Source: Nitrospirota bacterium (GTDB taxonomy: Bacteria > Nitrospirota > Thermodesulfovibrionia > Thermodesulfovibrionales > SM23-35). From it: a stretch of 64,000 bases of DNA. The position numbers and the translations under genes are program-made. The stretch spans positions 61,210 through 125,209 of the forward strand of contig JBFMCL010000005.1 of the NCBI GenBank assembly GCA_040754395.1, written 5' to 3'. A model generated the notes under the pieces. It saw only the letters and a program-made list of their open reading frames with translations. It was not told the origin of the DNA and ran no database searches. Of this stretch, positions 27,189 to 36,055 are shown piece after piece (the first letter of the stretch is position 1; every line of letters begins with the position of its first letter).

Positions 27189-28502
27189 TTATTCTATCAC
27201 AATGAGCTGGATGTCCATCACATTTGTTCCGGTAGGTCCGGTAATGAGAAGCTGATTGAGCTGACTGAAAAAATTATATGAATCGTTGGCTGCAAGGTAT
27301 TCATCCGCATTCAGTCCGGCATTTCTGGCTTTTCCGGCGGTATCACCGTCGACGATCGCTCCGGCGGCATCTGTTGGCCCGTCTGTTCCGTCAGTGCCTG
27401 CAGAAAGAAGGGTGATGCCATCTGTACCTCCGATTGCGATAGCAAAGGCCAGTGCAAGTTCCATATTTCTTCCGCCCACCCCGTTCCCCCTGACGGTAAC
27501 GGTTGTTTCACCGCCCGAGATAAGACACAGCGGTCTGCCGGATCTGGCGCTTCCTGAATTTTTTATCGTTAATGCTTTTTCAGCGAGCAGTTTTGCAGTA
27601 TCCCGCGCCTCACCGGCAATTGCAGAAGAGAGAATTTCCGCATGCATCCCGAGTTCCTCAGCTTTTGCCTTTGCCGCCTCAAGGGCCTTTCTGTTGCTTC
27701 CTATTATGATGTTTTGCACCTTTCTGAAGACCGCATCCTGTTCCTTGGGTGTCTCGGGGATCGCACCTGTAACTCCTTTGCGAAGGATGTCAAGGACGTT
27801 TCCAGGGGCTTTTTCCAGCAACCGGTATTTTTCAAGGACAGCCCATGCATCATGGTATGTGGTTTTATCGGGAGCTGTAGGTCCGGATGCGATCACATCG
27901 AGTCTGTCACCGATCACATCGGAAAGAATCAGTGAAATAATCCCCGCAGGATGTGCAAGTTCGGCAAGCCTCCCCCCCTTTACTCTCGAGAGGTGTTTTC
28001 TTACGGAGTTCAGTTCATAGATATCCGCTCCGGCTTTGAGCAGCAAGTCGGTGATCCTCTGTTTTTCGGAGAGCGTTATGCCTGAATACGGTGATACCAA
28101 GAGTGAAGAGCCTCCTCCGGATATCAGGCAGACTATGAGAGTCTTTTCGTCGGACTTCCTGAGGATATCCATGATCTCTGTGGTCCCGTGAAAGCCGTTT
28201 TCATCCGGCAGGGGATGTCCTGCTTCACGGACCTGCATCGCGAGGAGACCGGATTCCATACAATGCCGGTATTTCGTGATGATAAAACCTCTGCGGGCAA
28301 GATCCGGCATGCAATCCTCGATTGCTTTTGCCATGGGACATGAGGCTTTGCCGAATCCGACAACTTGCAGCTGAGTGTACCTACCTGATGCAAATGCAGA
28401 CTCAATGTAGCTGCAGTATCTCTTCACCGCACCGTATGGTGAAACTGCCTGCAATGCAGACTGAAAAATATCAGCAGCGGTGGTATGGTGGGTGCTGTTC
28501 AT
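27189..28502 (-). CDS. Glycerate 2-kinase (MOFRL/GckA family)
   Basis: The 437-residue protein matches the type-II glycerate kinase family: GFGKASCPMA, LISGGGSSLL, LSDVIGD, ISGGETTVTV and AGTDGTDGPTDAAGA. It phosphorylates D-glycerate to 2-phosphoglycerate with ATP. In this island it can recover glycerate released by breakdown of glucosylglycerate, or feed 3-phosphoglycerate for the synthase at 29321. Start ATG at 28502 faces the Phd gene across an 89-bp divergent promoter region. Confidence 0.9.
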   Translation of the reverse strand: MNSTHHTTAADIFQSALQAVSPYGAVKRYCSYIESAFASGRYTQLQVVGFGKASCPMAKAIEDCMPDLARRGFIITKYRHCMESGLLAMQVREAGHPLPDENGFHGTTEIMDILRKSDEKTLIVCLISGGGSSLLVSPYSGITLSEKQRITDLLLKAGADIYELNSVRKHLSRVKGGRLAELAHPAGIISLILSDVIGDRLDVIASGPTAPDKTTYHDAWAVLEKYRLLEKAPGNVLDILRKGVTGAIPETPKEQDAVFRKVQNIIIGSNRKALEAAKAKAEELGMHAEILSSAIAGEARDTAKLLAEKALTIKNSGSARSGRPLCLISGGETTVTVRGNGVGGRNMELALAFAIAIGGTDGITLLSAGTDGTDGPTDAAGAIVDGDTAGKARNAGLNADEYLAANDSYNFFSQLNQLLITGPTGTNVMDIQLIVIE

Positions 28503-28529
28503 CTGTTTTCAATTCCTTTCTAAAATCTC

Positions 28530-28592
28530 TTGACATTGTAACCATTTCGATATAATAATATAGTTACTTAATTTTTGTAAAGGAGTTACAAT
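28530..28592 (+). promoter_or_regulatory. Promoter and putative operator of the Phd/PIN pair
   Basis: TTGACA (28530-28535) and TATAAT (28551-28556) are separated by 15 bp, shorter than ideal. ATTGTAAC (28535-28542) and GTTACAAT (28585-28592) form a perfect 8-bp inverted repeat; a partial GTTAC copy lies at 28563. Repeats flanking the promoter suit autorepression by the antitoxin. Confidence 0.45.
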
Positions 28593-28855
28593 TGAACGTG
28601 ACCGTTGGCATTAAGGAGCTCAAGGCAAAACTGAGCAGTTATATCGATATGGTAAACCAGGGAGAACAGGTTATTGTCACGGAACATGGCAAGGAAGTTG
28701 CGCTCATTATTCCGATCTCGAATGAACGGAGGGCGCTCAGGGCGCTGATTGAAGCAGGCAAGGCCCACTGGTCAGGGGGAAAACCTTACGGGGTGCATGG
28801 CGTGAAGATCAAAGGAAAGCTGATGTCGGAAACGATACTGGAAGAACGCATATGA
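28592..28855 (+). CDS. Phd/YefM-type antitoxin
   Basis: The 87-residue protein begins NVTVGIKELKAKLSSYIDMV followed by GEQVIVTEHGKEVALI, the DNA-binding fold of Phd/YefM antitoxins. The C-terminal part should bind and neutralise the PIN partner. The start is TTG at 28592 with AGGAG 6 nt upstream; no ATG is available in this position. Its stop overlaps the PIN start (ATGA). Putative operator repeats lie upstream. Confidence 0.85.
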   Translation: MNVTVGIKELKAKLSSYIDMVNQGEQVIVTEHGKEVALIIPISNERRALRALIEAGKAHWSGGKPYGVHGVKIKGKLMSETILEERI

Positions 28856-29277
28856 TCCTTTATCTTGGCACAAGCGCGCTTGTGAAATTATACCTCGAAG
28901 AGCCATATTCAGATATTGTCAGGAGCTGGATCAAGGAATACGAAATAATCGCAACGTGCCGCATTGCATATACCGAAATGATATCTGCCCTTGAGAAAAG
29001 GTTCAGAATGCATGATCTCTCCAAGAGTGACTACGAAATGGTACTGAAGAAATTCGCTCAGGATTGGCCAGATTTTGCTATTATTGATTTTGATGAGCGT
29101 GAGGCGGCGGTTTTTGTGAAGAAATACGGGTTAAAACATTTTGATTCCATTCACCTGTCCGCGGCAAAGCTCATCCAGAGGGAACGAAAAGACATTTCGC
29201 TCGCGTTTTCATCGGCTGACGAGAGTCTGTGCAGGGCTGCTGCGGCAGAAGGACTGAAGGTTCTCTCGTTCCTGTGA
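28852..29277 (+). CDS. PIN-domain (VapC-like) protein lacking the first catalytic Asp
   Basis: The 141-residue protein has the PIN fold: MILYLGTSALVKLYLEE, a Glu in YTEMISALEKR, HFDSIHLSAA and a final acidic SADESL. VapC toxins cleave tRNA or rRNA using four acidic residues, the first being Asp in the DTSALVK motif. Here that codon is GGC, giving GTSALVK. Loss of this metal ligand should abolish or strongly weaken nuclease activity. It may be an inactivated toxin kept for repression with the antitoxin, or a recent mutation. Confidence 0.85.
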   Translation: MILYLGTSALVKLYLEEPYSDIVRSWIKEYEIIATCRIAYTEMISALEKRFRMHDLSKSDYEMVLKKFAQDWPDFAIIDFDEREAAVFVKKYGLKHFDSIHLSAAKLIQRERKDISLAFSSADESLCRAAAAEGLKVLSFL

Positions 29278-29320
29278 AAACGCGGAAAATAATGATAACC
29301 AGCCGGGAAGGAGGTAGTGC

Positions 29321-30529
29321 ATGGCCGACTTTTATCAAACAGGAGTTGTCGCGACTTTTCACAGACTTGGCGCAGTAGATATTGACAAGATCGAATCGGA
29401 ACTGTCCTGGTATGTCAATGAACGTCCGCTTGCGCTTGTGTTGCCGTCGCTCTACAGCGAACTTGCCGGAGATGCATTAAAGGGGATTATCAGGGAGTTG
29501 CAGTCAGTCCAATATGTCAGTGAGATTATTGTGACTCTCGGACCCGCATCTGAAGAGGAATTCAAGCATGCGAAGGAATTTTTTTCTGTTCTTCCCCAGA
29601 AAACGAGGATTATCTGGAACTCCGGACCGAGAATTGTCGAGGTGTACAAGGCGATTGAAGCTGCTGATCTCCCGATCGGCCTTCCCGGAAAAGGAAGATC
29701 TGCGTGGATGGCGTACGGTTATATTCTTTCAGAGCGTCATTTCCACGGAATAGTGCTGCATGACTGTGATATCCTGACGTACAACAGGGCATTGCTTGCA
29801 AGGTTATGCTATCCGGTCATTAATCCCAGTCTTGATTATGATTTCTGCAAAGGCTTCTACAGCAGGGTCACCGACAGGCTTCACGGAAGGGTAACCCGGC
29901 TGCTCGTTACACCCCTGATCAGGTCGCTCCAGAAGATCCTCGGGTATCTGCCGATTCTGGTCTTTTTCGACAGTTTCAGGTACCCTCTGGCAGGAGAGTT
30001 TTCGATGGATATAGACCTTGCGAGGGTGAACAGGATACCCGGCGATTGGGGGCTTGAAGTGGGGGTGCTTGCAGAGGTCTACAGGAACACCTCTACCCGG
30101 AGAGTCTGTCAGGTTGATATCGCAGAGAATTATGAACACAAGCACCAGGAACTCTCTTCTGAGGATTCAGAGAAGGGACTCCATAAAATGTGTGTAGACA
30201 TATGCAAGTCTGTTTTCAGAACGCTGGCATCTGAAGGTATCGTGTTTTCCGAAGGGTTTTTCAAGACGCTCATGGCTACCTATGTGAGAACAGCTCAGGA
30301 CATGCTCAAGAGATACGAGGACGATGCAGCGATCAACGGTCTTTATTTTGACCGGCATGAGGAAAGCCTCGCTGTCGAGACATTTACGAGCGGGATCAGG
30401 AAGGCTGCTGAGGTGATAACTGAGGATCCCCTCGGCGTGCCTCTGATTGCGAGCTGGGACAGGGTCACCTCTGCAATCCCCGACATCCTGAACCAGATAA
30501 AAGAGGCTGTGGAAGACGATAATCAATAA
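29321..30529 (+). CDS. Glucosyl-3-phosphoglycerate synthase-like glycosyltransferase (GT81)
   Basis: The 402-residue GT-A enzyme has VTLGPASEEEF, LPGKGRSAWMA and the metal-binding HDCDI motif, followed by YPLAGEFSMD and PGDWGLEVGVL. These fit GT81 GpgS enzymes that transfer glucose from an NDP-glucose to 3-phosphoglycerate. Product dephosphorylation by the HAD enzyme at 25251 would yield glucosylglycerate, a compatible solute. GGAAGGAGG precedes the start. MpgS (GT55) is a weaker alternative; the GPGKGRS-type loop and overall pattern favour GT81. Confidence 0.82.
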   Translation: MADFYQTGVVATFHRLGAVDIDKIESELSWYVNERPLALVLPSLYSELAGDALKGIIRELQSVQYVSEIIVTLGPASEEEFKHAKEFFSVLPQKTRIIWNSGPRIVEVYKAIEAADLPIGLPGKGRSAWMAYGYILSERHFHGIVLHDCDILTYNRALLARLCYPVINPSLDYDFCKGFYSRVTDRLHGRVTRLLVTPLIRSLQKILGYLPILVFFDSFRYPLAGEFSMDIDLARVNRIPGDWGLEVGVLAEVYRNTSTRRVCQVDIAENYEHKHQELSSEDSEKGLHKMCVDICKSVFRTLASEGIVFSEGFFKTLMATYVRTAQDMLKRYEDDAAINGLYFDRHEESLAVETFTSGIRKAAEVITEDPLGVPLIASWDRVTSAIPDILNQIKEAVEDDNQ

Positions 30530-30556
30530 TACAAAAAAACAGGTGGAGGGAAAATA

Positions 30557-31216
30557 ATGAAAACAGTAATAGCTGTCATTATCGCCTTAGTAATTGCGCT
30601 TGGCGCGGGATATTTCGGTGTTCCCATGCTTATGGAAACCCATACCTCAGCGCTAAGGAGCGAAGTACAGGACTTGAAGCTGAAGGTGCAGAAGATGGAG
30701 GACGAGGCAAAAGGAGCACCCTTACCCCATGATGCGGACGCCGGTAAGATAATCAAGACAGTGAATGCAGTGTCTGCGAAACTGAGCAGCATGGAGGAAT
30801 CCTTCAGAAAAGACAAGTCTTCTGCTGACGGGTTGATTAAAAAACAGAAGACGGAAACGGAAGAGGCATTGAGGAAACAGACGGAGGCTATCGAAAAAAA
30901 TCTCAGGGAAGCACAGGCAAAGGCCCAATCGGTGAAATTCAAATCTGCAATCGCCGATATCAGGGAGCATATCCTGAAGGCACGCCTCGAAACAGTAGCA
31001 AAAAATATTGGCAATGCCCGGGCAGAGGTCGACCTCATCGATGACCTTTTGTCAGAAGTCATAACCTTTGCGACCGAAGAGAATAAGAAAACATTAAGCG
31101 ATCTCAAGGCATCTGTGAAAAAGATCAAGTCAGACATAGACACTGACCTGCCCTCAGCAGTAAACCGGCTGAACAGTCTCTGGCATGAAATGAGCAGGCT
31201 TCTGAGGAAGGCCTGA
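30557..31216 (+). CDS. Membrane-anchored coiled-coil protein
   Basis: The 219-residue protein has one N-terminal hydrophobic helix (TVIAVIIALVIALGAGYFG), then two coiled-coil stretches (about 30-60 and 75-115) rich in Lys and Glu, then a helical C-terminal part. No cleavage site is clear, so it is probably inner-membrane anchored with a periplasmic or cytoplasmic coil. GGTGGAGGG precedes the ATG, 27 nt after the GT81 gene, suggesting cotranscription. Function unknown. Confidence 0.65.
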   Translation: MKTVIAVIIALVIALGAGYFGVPMLMETHTSALRSEVQDLKLKVQKMEDEAKGAPLPHDADAGKIIKTVNAVSAKLSSMEESFRKDKSSADGLIKKQKTETEEALRKQTEAIEKNLREAQAKAQSVKFKSAIADIREHILKARLETVAKNIGNARAEVDLIDDLLSEVITFATEENKKTLSDLKASVKKIKSDIDTDLPSAVNRLNSLWHEMSRLLRKA

Positions 31217-31301
31217 TGGCATTATCAGCAGTCTTCTTCATTGCAAAAACAGACTCCGTTATACGTTTCATCAGAAGCAGAAATACCACAGAGGAGGACT
31301 C

Positions 31302-32531
31302 ATGAGGAATATTCTGATTATTTCCGCTGCAGTATTCATCATGTTTGTTGTCATACGGAGCAATTTCAGTATTAAAGAGACTCCGCATGGGTCTCCCCCT
31401 GTTCAGGAGAACTGCCGCGAAATCAGCGGGACGGTCAGCAAGGGGGAAACACTTTTCGATATCTTCAGGAGATACAGTCTGGATATGGATGAGTTCCTGA
31501 AGATAAAGGAGGCTTCTGCTGACATCCACAGGCTGAAGGACCTGTATCCCGGCCGCACATACAGAATTCTGATCGATGAGCAGAACAAGATCAACGCCTT
31601 TTCCTACTGGATAGATGAAGACAATATTCTTTCGATAACCCGCACCGATTCGGGGTTCTGCGCCGAAAAGGTCTGCGTTGATTATGAGAAGAGGGTTCAG
31701 CATATCGGGGGAATCATACAGGACAATCTCATTACGTCCATGGGTGAAGGAAGGGAAAACGTGATGCTGGCCCTCCAGCTTTCGGATATCTTCGCCTGGG
31801 ACATAGATTTTACCACTGATCTGAGAAAAGGCGACACATTCAGGATTGTGGTTGAAGGGTATTACCTGGAAGGTGAATTCAGAAAATTCGGCGATATACT
31901 TTCTGCGGAATTTGTAAATAATGGAGAAACATATCATGCCTACCGGTTCGTACAGAACGGGGAACCCGGGTACTACGACGATGAGGGGAAATCCCTGCGG
32001 AGGGCATTCCTGAAGGCGCCTCTCAGTTTCAGGCGCATCAGTTCCAGTTTCTCAAAGAACCGCTTTCACCCTATTCTGAGGATTTCCCGGCCGCACCACG
32101 GCCTTGACTATGCTGCTCCTTCAGGTACCCCCGTTTCTGCGGTGGGTGAAGGAACGGTACTGTTTGCAGGACATAAGGGGCAATACGGAAAGCTTGTGGT
32201 GCTGAAGCATCCCAACGGCTGGAAGACGTATTATGGACATCTGTCAAGGATAGGGAAGGGGGTCCGTCAGGGGAAGAAGGTTCATCAGGGCCAGATTATC
32301 GGACATGTCGGTTCGACAGGTGTTGCAACCGGCCCGCATCTGCATTATGAGCTGAGGATACGGAATAAACCGGTAAATCCGCTGTCAATAAAAATGCCGA
32401 AAGGCAGGGCTATCCCCGGAAATTTAATGGCCGAATTTAAAGACCTGAAGCACCGGATGGATACGGAGATCGCATCAATTGCGCTCCCGTATCTCGCGGA
32501 CGCTTCTGGGGACACCAAAAACAAACTGTAG
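31302..32531 (+). CDS. M23 (LytM-type) peptidase
   Basis: The 409-residue protein has an N-terminal membrane or signal helix, a LysM-like or opacity-associated domain near 40-120 (VSKGETLFDIF), then the M23 zinc domain with HHGLDYA, GHVGSTGVATGPHLHYEL. The His and Asp ligands are intact, so an active murein endopeptidase is likely. It acts in the periplasm on peptide cross-links. A glycan-hydrolase role near osmolyte genes may reflect envelope remodelling, but that is speculation. SD AGGAGG is present. Confidence 0.88.
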   Translation: MRNILIISAAVFIMFVVIRSNFSIKETPHGSPPVQENCREISGTVSKGETLFDIFRRYSLDMDEFLKIKEASADIHRLKDLYPGRTYRILIDEQNKINAFSYWIDEDNILSITRTDSGFCAEKVCVDYEKRVQHIGGIIQDNLITSMGEGRENVMLALQLSDIFAWDIDFTTDLRKGDTFRIVVEGYYLEGEFRKFGDILSAEFVNNGETYHAYRFVQNGEPGYYDDEGKSLRRAFLKAPLSFRRISSSFSKNRFHPILRISRPHHGLDYAAPSGTPVSAVGEGTVLFAGHKGQYGKLVVLKHPNGWKTYYGHLSRIGKGVRQGKKVHQGQIIGHVGSTGVATGPHLHYELRIRNKPVNPLSIKMPKGRAIPGNLMAEFKDLKHRMDTEIASIALPYLADASGDTKNKL

Positions 32532-32656
32532 GCTGCAGATATGGGGCAAGAGGGTATTAGGGAAGTTTCCTGTAATGAAACAAGCAGGAGGAAAGCGGGA
32601 GCGGGGGCCGGATGACTGTTTCCCTGCAACATATTGCATCAAAGGAAGGAGAGGAC

Positions 32657-33352
32657 ATGGCAGAAAAAATACAGGAGATAATGCCCTTTGAATTCAGGCA
32701 GTGCATCAGCATCGAAAAGGCAACAGGCAAAAAGGCGAGAAACATCCGGGAATTGAAGGAAATGATCAGCACGGTAAGTGATGAATGCATATTTCATCAT
32801 ACCTACCAGTATTTTTTAAAAGGTCATATCCTCGAGTACACCAGTGATTTTGCTCACTGGGCAGGGGAAAGTCTTGAAGAGAGTTCACTGTCCGAGCGTC
32901 TTTCCAATATAGACCCTTACGATTTCAGGGAGATCTCGGATCTGAGGAACGAGATTGTGCGGGTGATCGACGAATATCTCGCGAAGTTTCCCGAGCCAAG
33001 GGATGTGATGCCCGGTGATGAATTTCATTTCAATGAAACGGTCACGCTGATCTTCCCCCTCGGCATACGTGCCCGCAACCTTGCGGAGTTCCTGACTGCA
33101 ATGAGATATATCAATACCGCCTCAATTTACTATCATTTCTACGAAGCGAGGATACGTCTCGGTGGAGGGATCGATGATTTCTCCCGATGGATCGAGGACG
33201 TCTTCGGAAAGAAAAAACTCGCTGCGAGGATAAGGGCGATCGACCCCTTTATGCATACCCTCGATGCAATCAAAAATCACATCATCGAGGAAATCGAAGA
33301 GGAGGTCAGAAAGGATATGGAGGTGATAGACCGTTGTTTAACCAGTATGTAG
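32657..33352 (+). CDS. DUF5752 family protein
   Basis: The 231-residue soluble protein has two similar halves (FRQCISIEKATGKKARNIRE and FPLGIRARNLAEFLTAMRY), each followed by a helical SIYYHF/CIFHHTY segment and an acidic region. This is the DUF5752 pattern. ATG at 32657 follows GGAAGGAG; an upstream in-frame ATG (32612) lacks one. The 3' end overlaps the TreT-like start by 19 nt, so the two are co-translated. A regulatory or accessory role for the glycosyltransferase is an inference. Confidence 0.75.
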   Translation: MAEKIQEIMPFEFRQCISIEKATGKKARNIRELKEMISTVSDECIFHHTYQYFLKGHILEYTSDFAHWAGESLEESSLSERLSNIDPYDFREISDLRNEIVRVIDEYLAKFPEPRDVMPGDEFHFNETVTLIFPLGIRARNLAEFLTAMRYINTASIYYHFYEARIRLGGGIDDFSRWIEDVFGKKKLAARIRAIDPFMHTLDAIKNHIIEEIEEEVRKDMEVIDRCLTSM

Positions 33353-34545
33353 GCATATCACCGAAAAGCGATCTGCTGCTCCTTCAGATACTGGGCGAAA
33401 AGCTCCATAATAAGTCGTTCCTGCATATCAATTCCACCCGTGAAGGAGGAGGGGTTGCCGAAATACTGCAGAGAATGATCCCGATCCTCGGTGAACTCGG
33501 CATTCAGGCCAGATGGGAAGTTATCGAGGGAGATGCAAAGTTTTTCGATATTACCAAAAAAATCCATAATGCACTTCAGGGAAATCAGGAAAACGTTACT
33601 GAGGAGATGTGGGAATACCATCTGGAGGTAAACAGGAAAAACGCAGAGAACCTGAACCTTGATGCTGACGCTGTCCTGATCCACGACCCGCAGCCTTCCG
33701 CCCTGATCGAGTTCAGGAAATCAGGCCGATGGATATGGAGATGCCATATAGATGTATCCAATCCGCAGAAGGATGTCTGCGATTACCTTGCCCGGTATTG
33801 CGAAAAATATGAATCGGCCATCTTTTCCGTCGCAAAGTTTGCCCGGGCACTCCCCATTGACGAATTTATCGTTTCTCCTTCGATAGACCCCATAAGCGAC
33901 AAGAACAGGGAACTGACGGACAATGAGATAAATGAAACGCTGAAGAAATTTACGATTCCGTCGGACAGGCCGATAATACTCCAGGTATCGAGATTCGACC
34001 GTTTCAAGGACCCTACCGGCGTGATAAAGGCATACAGAATTATCAAGAAATACAATGACTGCATACTTATCCTGGCAGGGAGTCCTGCCACGGATGATCC
34101 TGAAGGGGAGGCAGTCCTCGCCGAGGTCCGGGAGTATGCGGCGAATGACCCTGATATCTTTATTCTGCTGCTTCCGCCTTTCAGTGACAAGGACATCAAT
34201 GCGCTGCAGAGAAAAGCGACTGTCGTGATCCAGAAGTCCCTCAAGGAGGGATTCGGTCTGACAGTCTCAGAGGCCATGTGGAAGGGAAAACCGGTTATCG
34301 GAGGCGCTGTCGGAGGCATACCCCTTCAGATTGTGCATGGGGTTACCGGCTTCCTCGTGCATTCTGTTGAAGGCGCTGCGTTCAGGATCCGGCAGCTTAT
34401 GAATAATCCCGAGATGGCCAGAAGGATGGGGGAAAAGGGGAAAGAGTATGTAAGAAATAATTTCCTCATTACCAGGCAGATCAGGGAGTACCTGTCCCTG
34501 TGGTATTACCTCGAGCATAAAGGGGAGAGTGTAATCGAACTGTAA
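33334..34545 (+). CDS. TreT-like trehalose glycosyltransferring synthase (GT4)
   Basis: The 403-residue enzyme closely follows archaeal TreT: HINSTREGGGVAEIL, RWEVIEGD, HNALQGN, LIHDPQPSALIEF, RCHIDVSNP, PSIDP, LQVSRFDRFKDP, EGFGLTVSEAMWKGKPVIG. TreT couples NDP-glucose and glucose to trehalose. The start is TTG at 33334 with GGAGG 10 nt upstream, inside the DUF5752 gene; longer readings upstream have no homology. glgC could supply ADP-glucose. As in Thermococcus-type loci, a sugar ABC importer lies just downstream. Confidence 0.88.
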   Translation: MFNQYVGISPKSDLLLLQILGEKLHNKSFLHINSTREGGGVAEILQRMIPILGELGIQARWEVIEGDAKFFDITKKIHNALQGNQENVTEEMWEYHLEVNRKNAENLNLDADAVLIHDPQPSALIEFRKSGRWIWRCHIDVSNPQKDVCDYLARYCEKYESAIFSVAKFARALPIDEFIVSPSIDPISDKNRELTDNEINETLKKFTIPSDRPIILQVSRFDRFKDPTGVIKAYRIIKKYNDCILILAGSPATDDPEGEAVLAEVREYAANDPDIFILLLPPFSDKDINALQRKATVVIQKSLKEGFGLTVSEAMWKGKPVIGGAVGGIPLQIVHGVTGFLVHSVEGAAFRIRQLMNNPEMARRMGEKGKEYVRNNFLITRQIREYLSLWYYLEHKGESVIEL

Positions 34546-34562
34546 TTTTTGAAAGGTGATCC

Positions 34563-35963
34563 TTGAGGAAGAAAGTCATTGAAGAATCAGTCCTGTTTGT
34601 GAGCATTCTGAAATGGTTGTTTCTTGCATCCTGCATAGGAGTTCTCGTCGGTCTGTCCACAACGGTTTTCCTGAAGGCGCTCGAGAAAAGTTCTGGATTG
34701 CTCGGCAGCTTCAGCCATTACTATCTTTTGCTTCCTCTTGCGTTATTTGTGAGCAGCTTTCTCGTGAAATATGTTGCACCCGAAGCATCGGGACATGGAA
34801 CAGAGAAGGTCATTGAAGCGGTCCACAAAAGATCCGGCAGGATCAACCCGTTTGTTGTGCCGGTGAAACTCCTTGCAACAGTAATCACGATCGGATCGGG
34901 TGGTTCGGCAGGAAAGGAAGGGCCATGCGCCCAGATAGGGGCAGGACTTGCCTCGGTATTTTCCGATATCCTGCGGTTCGATGAAAAGGACCGAAAAAAG
35001 CTGGTTATCTGCGGAATCAGCGCCGGATTTTCGACGGTATTCGGCACACCAATTGCAGGGGCCATATTCGGGGTGGAAGTGCTCTTCATCGGCGGGCTTC
35101 TCTATGATGTGCTGCTCCCTTCCTTTGTCGCAGGCATTGTGGGATATCAGGTGTCTTCATCTCTCGGGATAACCTATTTCTATGAGCCTTTAAATTTTGT
35201 GCCCATGTTCAGCAGCCAGTTCTTCATTAAGGTCTGCCTGAGCGGTCTGTTCTTCGGGATATGTTCCCTCTTCTTCATCGAGATCCTCAAATTATTTGGA
35301 GAGTTGAGCCGTAAGCTGAGGATATGGAGACCATTCAAGGGACTGCTTGGCGGCGCTGCGCTCGTAATTCTCACACTCGTATTCTCTGACCGTTATTTGG
35401 GGCTCGGGTTGGATACCATTCAGGGTGCGCTTGAAGGAGACAGCATTCCGGCAGCAGCTTTTTTGCTGAAGATGGTTTTTACCTCGATCACCCTCAGTTT
35501 CGGGGGAAGCGGCGGCATAGTAACCCCGATTTTTTTTGTGGGGGCAACCTCAGGGAACCTTTTCAGTCATCTGATGGGATATGATGCAGCGATTTTTGCC
35601 GCCGTTGGAATGGTCAGCCTTCTTGCAGGTGCGGCAAATGCACCGATATCCGCGAGTATTATGGCGGTCGAAATTTTTGGGCCGGCTGTAGGACCGTACG
35701 CCGCAGTTGCATGTATTATCAGTTTCCTCATGACTGGACACAGGAGCGTTTTTCCGAGCCAGGTGCTTGCCACTTCCAAGTCGTCGTCGATCACGGTGGC
35801 CACCGGCGGTGAAGTGAAAAACATGCCGGATGTCGACTTTCTGGTAAGGGAAAAGAGCCTTGCAGGCGGAATTGTGAAGGGATATGACAAGGCGAGGAAG
35901 GGATTGAAAAGAAAGACTGTCAGGAAAAAGGAAGCGGAAAAAGGAGATGACACTACTGCCTGA
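34563..35963 (+). CDS. ClC-family chloride channel or transporter
   Basis: The 466-residue protein has ClC helix patterns and signature GSGGSAGKEGP, whose Glu is the external gating glutamate of transporters, plus GGSGGIVTPIFFVG. About ten to eleven membrane helices are visible, with a short basic cytoplasmic tail (KARKGLKRKTVRKK). The start is TTG at 34563 with GAAAGGTGAT upstream, 17 nt after the TreT-like gene. It may balance charge or pH during osmotic adjustment; other anions such as fluoride or nitrate cannot be excluded. Confidence 0.88.
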   Translation: MRKKVIEESVLFVSILKWLFLASCIGVLVGLSTTVFLKALEKSSGLLGSFSHYYLLLPLALFVSSFLVKYVAPEASGHGTEKVIEAVHKRSGRINPFVVPVKLLATVITIGSGGSAGKEGPCAQIGAGLASVFSDILRFDEKDRKKLVICGISAGFSTVFGTPIAGAIFGVEVLFIGGLLYDVLLPSFVAGIVGYQVSSSLGITYFYEPLNFVPMFSSQFFIKVCLSGLFFGICSLFFIEILKLFGELSRKLRIWRPFKGLLGGAALVILTLVFSDRYLGLGLDTIQGALEGDSIPAAAFLLKMVFTSITLSFGGSGGIVTPIFFVGATSGNLFSHLMGYDAAIFAAVGMVSLLAGAANAPISASIMAVEIFGPAVGPYAAVACIISFLMTGHRSVFPSQVLATSKSSSITVATGGEVKNMPDVDFLVREKSLAGGIVKGYDKARKGLKRKTVRKKEAEKGDDTTA

Positions 35964-36055
35964 TATAGCATCTTTTCCCCGTGATACGCATCATTGCTGA
36001 ATTCTTTCCACCTGCGGCATTATCCCTGAGACAGTGAAAGATTTGCAGCTTTTAC

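Noticed and set aside
27286..28020. 244-residue ORF on the plus strand
   Set aside because: It lies antisense within the glycerate kinase gene, is low-complexity (Ala/Ser/Pro) and has no SD; a shadow of the real gene.
29321..30529. Mannosyl-3-phosphoglycerate synthase (GT55) reading of the GT81 gene
   Set aside because: The LPGKGRSAW loop and HDCD motif with downstream region fit GT81 GpgS better than GT55.
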